5,351 nt of DNA from NCBI GenBank assembly GCA_937864935.1, contig CALMDN010000381.1, positions 1-5,351 of the forward strand, read 5' to 3'. Below are positions 1-5,351 of the stretch, one piece after another. This DNA comes from an uncultured Bacteroidales bacterium (GTDB lineage: Bacteria; Bacteroidota; Bacteroidia; Bacteroidales; Lentimicrobiaceae). The notes beneath the pieces are model-generated. The model saw only the letters and a program-made list of their open reading frames with translations. It had not been told where the DNA came from and did not search any database. Positions within the stretch are counted from its first letter, which is position 1; each line of letters begins with the position of its first letter. Position numbers and translations under genes: made by a program.

Positions 1-702
1 GGTCCCGATGCATTCCCGATGGACCTTCCTGCCATCATCTCCAGCTTCTATGCCAGAGCGGGTTATGTATTCCTCAACAATGGCAGTACCGGTTCCATCA
101 CTTTCATCGGAACAGTTTCCCCTGCCGGCGGTAACCTCAAGGAACCGGTGACCGAATCAACCAAGAAAGCAGCCCGTTGCTTCTTTGCCCTTTCGCAGCA
201 ACGTGCCGACAGTAAACGCTATCCGGCAGTTGACCCGATTGACAGCTATTCAAAATACCTTGAGTATCCTGAGTTGCAGGAATATCTCGCAAAGAACATC
301 TCACCTGACTGGCTGGGCAGTGTACTCGAAGCCAAAAACATCCTTCTCCGTGGGAAAGAAGCCTACGAGCAGATCAACATCCTGGGTGATGATGGAGTTC
401 CTGTGGATTACCACTTGCGTTACTGGAAATCTGAAGTTATTGATTTTGTGATCCTTCAGCAGGATGCCTTCGATAAAATTGATGCATCATCACCCATTGA
501 ACGACAGAAAGACATGCTGGGTAAGGTGCTCGATGTCTGCAGAACGGATTTCGATTTTGAAAGTTTCGAAGAAGTGAACCCTTATTTTAAACGGGTGATC
601 AATATTTTCAAACAGATGAACTATTCACTGTACCAGTCAGCCGATTTCATGAAATACGAGCAGGAACTGGAAAACATTATCAAAGAAAGGAAAGCTGCCT
701 GA
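1..702 (+). CDS. atpA: V-type ATP synthase catalytic subunit A, C-terminal part (5' end outside window)
   Basis: The reading frame is open from the first base, so the gene continues upstream and the Met at base 19 is internal, not a start. The 233 residues visible are roughly the last 40% of a protein that is usually about 580-600 residues. Visible landmarks are the F-Y-A-R-A-G stretch, the beta-strand and loop GSITFIGTVSPAGG, the EPVTEST segment and the ALSQQRADSKRYPAVDP block leading to S-Y-S-K-Y. All are typical of subunit A after the Walker B region. The rest is the helical C-terminal domain (about the last 150 residues). Subunit A hydrolyses or makes ATP in the A3B3 head; its P-loop and catalytic Glu lie upstream of this window. 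The TGA stop shares its last base with the atpB ATG (TGATG), so the two genes are probably translationally coupled. Identification is very secure. Confidence 0.97.
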   Translation, partial: GPDAFPMDLPAIISSFYARAGYVFLNNGSTGSITFIGTVSPAGGNLKEPVTESTKKAARCFFALSQQRADSKRYPAVDPIDSYSKYLEYPELQEYLAKNISPDWLGSVLEAKNILLRGKEAYEQINILGDDGVPVDYHLRYWKSEVIDFVILQQDAFDKIDASSPIERQKDMLGKVLDVCRTDFDFESFEEVNPYFKRVINIFKQMNYSLYQSADFMKYEQELENIIKERKAA

Positions 703-2021
703 TGGAAACCACTGCATTTCAGAAGATATACACAAAGATAACCCAGATTACGAAAGCTACCTGCACGCTTCAGGCTTCAGGGATTGGCTATGAGGAAATG
801 GCAACGGTAAACGGGCGTCTGGCGCAGGTTGTGAAGATTCAGGGCGACAGCGTTACCCTGCAGATTTTTTCAGGAACCGAAGGCATTCCCACCAATGCAG
901 AGGTTGTCTTTCTCGGACGTCCTCCCGTACTCAAAGTAGGTGAAGAACTCTCCGGAAGATTTTTCAATGCCTACGGTCAGCCCATCGATGGTGGTCCGGA
1001 AGTGGAAGGGGAGGAACGCGAAATCGGGGGTCCTTCTGTGAATCCCGTCCGCCGCAAACAGCCGTCTGAGCTCATTGCTACCGGTATTGCCGGCATCTAC
1101 CTCAACAATACCCTGGTAACCGGTCAGAAGATTCCTTTCTTTGCCGATCCTGACCAGCCGTTTAATCAGGTAATGGCCATGGTAGCCCTCAGGGCAAAGG
1201 CCGATAAAATCATCCTGGGCGGGATGGGCCTTACCAACGACGACTACCTCTATTACAAGAATGTATTCGACAATGCCGGGGCCCTCGACCGCATCATCAG
1301 TTTTGTGAATACGACGGAGAATCCGCCGGTAGAACGTTTACTGGTTCCGGATATGGCGCTCACTGCAGCCGAATATTTCGCCTTCGACAAGAAGGAAACT
1401 GTGCTGGTGCTGCTTACCGATATGACGCTTTATGCCGATGCCCTCAGCATTGTGTCGAACCGTATGGATCAGATTCCATCAAAAGACAGTATGCCGGGCT
1501 CACTCTACAGTGATCTGGCTAAAATCTATGAGAAAGCGGTTCAGTTCCCCGAGGGTGGTTCCATTACCATCATCGCGGTTACCACCCTGTCGAGCGGTGA
1601 TATCACCCATGCCATTCCCGACAATACCGGTTACATTACCGAAGGACAGCTTTTCCTTCGCCGCGATTCAGACATCGGCAAGGTGATCGTTGACCCCTTC
1701 CGGTCGCTTTCGAGGCTGAAACAGCTGGTCATTGGCAAGCAGACACGCAAAGACCACCCGCAGGTGATGAATGCTGCCGTCAGGTTGTATGCCGATGCCT
1801 CCAATGCAAAAACCAAACTCGAAAATGGTTTCGACCTCACCGACTATGACATGCGAACCATGAATTTCGCCCGTGAGTATTCAGAAGACCTGTTGGCCAT
1901 CGATGTGAACATCGATACAACCAGGATGCTCGATAAAGCCTGGGAATTGTTTGGAAAACATTTCAGCAAAGCTGAAGTGGGTATAAAACAGGAGTTTGTC
2001 GACCTCTACTGGCCTGCTTGA
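702..2021 (+). CDS. atpB: V-type ATP synthase non-catalytic subunit B
   Basis: This 439-residue protein is the regulatory nucleotide-site subunit that alternates with A in the cytoplasmic head. An N-terminal beta-barrel (about residues 15-75) ends in the family stretch EGIPTNAEVVFLGRPPV, followed by LSGRFFNAYGQPIDGGP. The usual P-loop position is taken by LVTGQKIPFF, which has no GxxxxGK(T/S) motif, as expected for B. Later landmarks are LLVPDMALTAAEYFAF, VLLTDMTLYADAL, and GGSITIIAVTTLSSGDITHAIPD with NTGYITEGQ. The S-L-S-R-L motif places R338 at the position of the B-subunit arginine that reaches into the catalytic site of A. The helical C-terminal domain ends in D-L-Y-W. Length matches the short Chlamydia/Bacteroidota form; archaeal B is about 460. 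The start overlaps the atpA stop by one base, and a weak SD-like AAGGA lies at 687-691. Not to be confused with F-type atpB (subunit a). Confidence 0.97.
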   Translation: METTAFQKIYTKITQITKATCTLQASGIGYEEMATVNGRLAQVVKIQGDSVTLQIFSGTEGIPTNAEVVFLGRPPVLKVGEELSGRFFNAYGQPIDGGPEVEGEEREIGGPSVNPVRRKQPSELIATGIAGIYLNNTLVTGQKIPFFADPDQPFNQVMAMVALRAKADKIILGGMGLTNDDYLYYKNVFDNAGALDRIISFVNTTENPPVERLLVPDMALTAAEYFAFDKKETVLVLLTDMTLYADALSIVSNRMDQIPSKDSMPGSLYSDLAKIYEKAVQFPEGGSITIIAVTTLSSGDITHAIPDNTGYITEGQLFLRRDSDIGKVIVDPFRSLSRLKQLVIGKQTRKDHPQVMNAAVRLYADASNAKTKLENGFDLTDYDMRTMNFAREYSEDLLAIDVNIDTTRMLDKAWELFGKHFSKAEVGIKQEFVDLYWPA

Positions 2022-2036
2022 ACCCTTTGCAGAAGT

Positions 2037-2085
2037 ACGGGGTAGGTAAGCAGGTGTAAGACCACTTATTCCTTCACTTCCCCGT
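2037..2085 (+). other. Imperfect stem-loop in the atpB-atpD spacer
   Basis: The 96-base gap between atpB and atpD (2022-2117) is the only spacer inside the A-B-D-I block; the other junctions overlap. It holds an outer perfect 6-bp pairing, ACGGGG (2037-2042) with CCCCGT (2080-2085). An inner stem pairs 2053-2060 (GGTGTAAG) with 2065-2072 (CTTATTCC) around an ACCA loop, with one G-U pair and one mismatch. The two stems are separated by an asymmetric internal loop. There is no T-run directly after it, so it is not a convincing intrinsic terminator. It could be an mRNA processing or stability element, or chance. I see no promoter that I can support in this gap. Confidence 0.35.
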
Positions 2086-2117
2086 TCTCTGAATGATCTA
2101 ATTTTTCAGATGGAACA

Positions 2118-2720
2118 ATGGCTATAAAATTTCAATATAACAAAACCTCGCTTCAGGACCTCAACAAGCAGTTGAAGATCCGGGTGCGTGCGCTTCCTAC
2201 CATTAAGAACAAGGAGTCGGCACTCCGAATGGAGGTAAAGAAAGCGAAAGACCATGCCAACCGGCTGAGCGCTAAACTCAATGCTGCCATCGAAAGCTAT
2301 CAGGGGATGCTGAGGATGTGGGGTGAGTTTGACCTGAATCTTGTAAAAGTTGAGGATGTCGAACTCAGCATCAGGAAGATTGCAGGCGTCAGAATACCGG
2401 TACTCGAAGAGGTAAAATTCACCATTGGTGAATTCTCAATGTTCAGCAGCCCGGCCTGGTTTGCCGATGGCATCGGTATCGTTCGTCAGCTGGCCAGCAT
2501 CGGCATTGAAAGTGAATTTTACAACCGTAAGATGCATCTGCTCGATCATGCCCGGCGCAAAACCACCCAGAAGGTAAATCTGTATGAGAAAGTACAGATT
2601 CCTGGATATGAGGATGCCATCCGCAAGATCAAACGGTTTATGGAAGATGAAGAGAACCTTTCGAAATCGGCTCAGAAGATTGTGAAGGACAGGCAGCAAA
2701 GAATGGAGGACGAAGCATGA
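2118..2720 (+). CDS. atpD: V-type ATP synthase subunit D (central rotor shaft)
   Basis: This 200-residue soluble protein is the coiled-coil shaft that turns inside the A3B3 head and transmits torque to the membrane ring. The N-terminal helix has the family pattern N-K-T-S-L-x-x-L-x-x-x-L, followed by a Lys-rich stretch (KNKESALRMEVKKAK) to about residue 75. The middle (about 80-130) is the less conserved globular part. The C-terminal helix starts with the hallmark ARRKTTQKVNLYEKVQIP (about 145-162) and continues IRKIKRFMEDEE. Length is near the family norm of about 200-215. The ATG at 2118 has no good SD (preceding bases are AGATGGAACA). A second ATG at 2110 is in another frame and closes after five codons, so 2118 is the right start. 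The stop overlaps the atpI start by four bases (ATGA). F-type AtpD is a different protein (beta). Confidence 0.96.
   Translation: MAIKFQYNKTSLQDLNKQLKIRVRALPTIKNKESALRMEVKKAKDHANRLSAKLNAAIESYQGMLRMWGEFDLNLVKVEDVELSIRKIAGVRIPVLEEVKFTIGEFSMFSSPAWFADGIGIVRQLASIGIESEFYNRKMHLLDHARRKTTQKVNLYEKVQIPGYEDAIRKIKRFMEDEENLSKSAQKIVKDRQQRMEDEA
2705..2709 (+). promoter_or_regulatory. Ribosome binding site of atpI
   Basis: A perfect GGAGG core inside the last codons of atpD lies seven bases before the ATG at 2717. It selects 2717 over the in-frame ATG at 2729 (residue 5), which would sit too far from it. Together with the ATGA overlap it indicates coupled translation of atpD and atpI. Confidence 0.75.
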
Positions 2721-4492
2721 TAGTTCCCATGAAGAAATACGCGTTTCTGGTCTACCATGCTGACTATGAAGCGTTTTTAAACAAGCTCAGGGAGGTCGGG
2801 GTCGTTGAAGTGGTAGAATCCGGAAACGAAACCACCGCCGGCATTCAGAACCGTTATGTACTCTCTTCCAAAATTGCTGAGCTACTGAGGTTACTGAAAT
2901 CACGTGGACAAAATCCGCGGTTACCTGACCAGATCCCGGATGATGCTTCCCTGATTTCACAGATTCAGCAGCTGAAAGCCGATCTGGATAAACATACCCA
3001 TCACCTGGCAGCTTTGGGTAAGGAAATTGCTCAGGCTACACCCTGGGGTGACTTCTCTCCCCAACTTTTGTCACAGATAGCAAAAGCAGGATACAAGGCA
3101 CGCTTTTTCAGCTGTCCTGAACGTAAGTTTGATGAAAACTGGCGGAAAACCTGGTATCTTGAAGAGATTTCCAGAAAGCAGTCTGTGATCTATTTTGTTG
3201 TATTCCAGGAGGGTGACCTTGAACCGGACCTTGATGCAGAAGAGCACAGGATACCTGAAAAATCAGTCAGTGTATTGCTCGAACACAAGGCTGATGTTCA
3301 GCAAAAGCTTGATCAGACAAACAAAGCGCTTGATGAGATGGCTGCCTTCTTCATTCCTGCCCTTGAACAGGCCAATCAGCGGGTTCTCAGCGATGCACGG
3401 TATGAAAGTGTACTGATCAACACAATGCGCGAAGCCGATGAAAAACTGATGATTCTTCATGGCTTTGTACCTGAAACAAAGGAAAGAGAACTTACAGCAT
3501 GGCTGAATGAAACCGGATACGTTTATTTTGCTGATCGTCCGGTGCCGGCTGATAATCCACCTGTTTTATTGAAAAACAGCCATTTTGCCCGCCTTTTTGA
3601 ACCTATAGGCAGCCTTTTTTCATTGCCCTCATACAACGAGTTGGACCTCACCCCGTTTTTTGCCCCTTTCTTCATGATGTTCTTCGGCTTCTGCATGGGC
3701 GACCTGGGTTATGGACTCTTTCTGGTGCTGCTGGGGATTTTCATGAGAAACAGGGTTGCGGCATCCATGAAACCATACCTCACACTGGCCATCTATCTTG
3801 GTGCTGCCACCATGATTTTCGGGGTCATTTCAGGTACCCTCGCCGGGTTTGATATGGAACAAATTGCCCTGTTCGATGGTCTTAAACCCATGATGCTCAG
3901 CGATGAACAGATTTTTTACCTGGCATTGGGCGTTGGATTGGTGCAGATCCTTTTCGGACTTGCCATTCAGGCATATGCCAAATACAAACAATTCGGTTTT
4001 GCCTATGCTGTCTCGCCCATCGGGATTATCCTCGGGGTTGTGGCTGTGCTCGATATTGCCCTGATTAAAATGGGTGGCATTGTCTCCACGATTCTTATGT
4101 ATGTCAGCCTCGGTATGATTGTTTTCTGGAGCGACCCCAATCTCGGAATCTTTGGCAGACTGGGAAAGGGTGTATGGGATTTGTACGGAATTGTAACCGG
4201 AATCTTCGGAGATGTGCTTTCCTATATCCGTTTGTTTGCCCTGGGTGCTTCCAGTGGTATCCTCGGGTTTGTGATCAACAGCATTTCATTGCCTCTGCTC
4301 GACTCTGTTCCTGTGCTTGGTCATATCCTCTTCCTGCTGGTCATGGTGGTCGGTCATGGTGCCAACCTCATGCTCGCCGGGCTTGGATCGTTTGTCCACC
4401 CGATGCGTCTGACTTTCGTGGAGTTCTACAAGAATGCCGGCTTTATTGGCGGTGGAAAGAAATATAAACCCTTTTCGAAAACTGATGGATGA
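2717..4492 (+). CDS. atpI: V-type ATP synthase subunit I (membrane stator, subunit a homologue)
   Basis: This 591-residue protein holds the two ion half-channels beside the proteolipid ring and anchors the peripheral stalk. Residues 1 to about 310 form the cytoplasmic arm, with coiled-coil-like helices near 70-105 and 185-225. The membrane domain begins at the family motif L-D-L-T-P-F-F-A-P-F-F (about 310-320) and M-G-D-L-G-Y-G. I count about eight hydrophobic segments up to about residue 570. The helix D-V-L-S-Y-I-R-L-F-A-L-G-A contains R505, the counterpart of the essential arginine (yeast R735, E. hirae NtpI R573). The last helix ends H-P-M-R-L-T-F-V-E-F, with R564 at the position of the second conserved arginine (yeast R799). 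The C-terminus G-G-G-x-K-Y-x-P-F is typical. It is shorter than the roughly 650 residues of many archaeal versions, mainly in the cytoplasmic arm. The start is fixed by the GGAGG site and the overlap with atpD. Confidence 0.96.
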   Translation: MIVPMKKYAFLVYHADYEAFLNKLREVGVVEVVESGNETTAGIQNRYVLSSKIAELLRLLKSRGQNPRLPDQIPDDASLISQIQQLKADLDKHTHHLAALGKEIAQATPWGDFSPQLLSQIAKAGYKARFFSCPERKFDENWRKTWYLEEISRKQSVIYFVVFQEGDLEPDLDAEEHRIPEKSVSVLLEHKADVQQKLDQTNKALDEMAAFFIPALEQANQRVLSDARYESVLINTMREADEKLMILHGFVPETKERELTAWLNETGYVYFADRPVPADNPPVLLKNSHFARLFEPIGSLFSLPSYNELDLTPFFAPFFMMFFGFCMGDLGYGLFLVLLGIFMRNRVAASMKPYLTLAIYLGAATMIFGVISGTLAGFDMEQIALFDGLKPMMLSDEQIFYLALGVGLVQILFGLAIQAYAKYKQFGFAYAVSPIGIILGVVAVLDIALIKMGGIVSTILMYVSLGMIVFWSDPNLGIFGRLGKGVWDLYGIVTGIFGDVLSYIRLFALGASSGILGFVINSISLPLLDSVPVLGHILFLLVMVVGHGANLMLAGLGSFVHPMRLTFVEFYKNAGFIGGGKKYKPFSKTDG

Positions 4493-5055
<563 letters not shown>

Positions 5056-5075
5056 TAGGCTCTCTTCATAGATAT

Positions 5076-5108
5076 AAGCACTGCCGGTCTGTAACCGGCA
5101 GTGCTTTT
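5076..5108 (+). terminator. Rho-independent terminator of the V-ATPase operon
   Basis: A perfect 13-bp inverted repeat (AAGCACTGCCGGT at 5076-5088, matched by 5094-5106) encloses a five-base CTGTA loop. It runs into TTTT at 5105-5108, two of which belong to the stem, and then CT and a further TTT at 5114-5116. The GC-rich upper stem just after the atpK stop is typical of an operon end. The T-tract is short, so some read-through into the next gene is possible. Confidence 0.88.
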
Positions 5109-5140
5109 CTGCGTTTAACTGGGTAAGAAACAAACTGAAT

Positions 5141-5351
5141 ATGGAAACAAGAAACGAATTCAAGGTCAAAGGCGAAGATCTGATGGCCAAGATCAGAGAA
5201 CTGATTCATCAGGGCAACATTACCCGCATCATCGTTAAAAACGACGAAGGCAAAGTCTACCTCGAAATACCTGTTAACGTTGGAATCGTTGGTGCCTTAA
5301 TCGTGCCTGTGCTCGCTGCCATCGGAGCCCTGGCTGCCCTGGCTGCCAATT
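5141..5351 (+). CDS. DUF4342 family small protein, partial (3' end outside window)
   Basis: The 70 residues visible start METRNEFKVKGEDLMAKI and continue R-E-L-I-H-Q-G-N-I-T-R-I-I-V-K-N-D-E-G-K, then V-Y-L-E-I-P-V-N-V-G-I-V-G-A-L. The last 25 or so residues form a Gly/Ala/Val/Leu helix long enough to enter a membrane. This is the layout of DUF4342 proteins: a short helix, a two-strand segment with K-N-x-x-G-K, then the E-I-P-x-x-x-G-x-x-G-A hydrophobic stretch. The family has no established biochemical role that I know of, so none is assigned. The start is the first ATG after the terminator; no SD is visible (AAGAAACAAACTGAAT precedes it). It lies 33 bases past the terminator, so it needs read-through or its own promoter, which I could not identify. 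The family assignment is from memory of the motif, not a search. Confidence 0.8.
   Translation, partial: METRNEFKVKGEDLMAKIRELIHQGNITRIIVKNDEGKVYLEIPVNVGIVGALIVPVLAAIGALAALAAN

Noticed and set aside
185..451. 88-codon plus-strand frame inside atpA, and similar internal frames within atpB and atpI
   Set aside because: These lie wholly inside genes with clear family-wide motifs, lack ribosome sites and have translations without recognisable domains.
2110..2127. Five-codon frame ATG GAA CAA TGG CTA TAA overlapping the atpD start
   Set aside because: It could act as a competing start or tiny leader, but has no SD, is too short to assess, and is expected by chance this often.
5321..5347. Short direct repeat GCCCTGGCT encoding Ala-Leu-Ala units
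   Set aside because: Two adjacent copies within the hydrophobic helix of the DUF4342 protein are explained by its Ala/Leu-rich sequence.

Overview
The window is one strand of a bacterial V-type (A/V-type) ATPase operon, read entirely left to right. It starts inside the catalytic subunit A gene. It then carries complete genes for subunits B, D, I and K, a strong intrinsic terminator, and the first 70 codons of a small DUF4342-type membrane-associated protein that runs off the right edge.

Organism: the order A-B-D-I-K, with no C, F or G gene between A and K, is the compact arrangement known from Bacteroidota, Chlamydiae and spirochaetes. It differs from the archaeal, Thermus and Enterococcus layouts. 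Moderate GC content, some genes without a clear Shine-Dalgarno site (atpD, the DUF4342 gene) and the overall protein flavour fit an anaerobic or environmental Bacteroidota member best. That is an inference; clear SD sites before atpI and atpK keep it open.

Layout: 1-702 atpA (3' part); 702-2021 atpB, sharing one base with atpA; 2022-2117 a 96-base spacer with an imperfect stem-loop; 2118-2720 atpD; 2717-4492 atpI, overlapping atpD by four bases; 4493-4599 an A-rich, T-poor spacer ending in a good SD; 4600-5055 atpK; 5076-5108 terminator; 5141-5351 DUF4342 gene (partial). There is no gene-free stretch over 300 bases.

Function: A and B form the alternating hexameric head, D is the central rotor shaft, I is the membrane stator with the ion half-channels and essential arginine, and K is the proteolipid of the rotor ring. 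K keeps every residue that binds Na+ in the Enterococcus hirae homologue (L54, T57, Q58, Q105, E134). The enzyme is therefore predicted to be Na+-coupled, with one carboxylate per four-helix subunit. Whether it pumps or makes ATP cannot be read from the sequence.

I found no undescribed system. The points worth a second look are the Na+ signature, the missing C/F/G genes, the two structured or biased spacers (one holding a possible coupled small ORF), and the DUF4342 neighbour.
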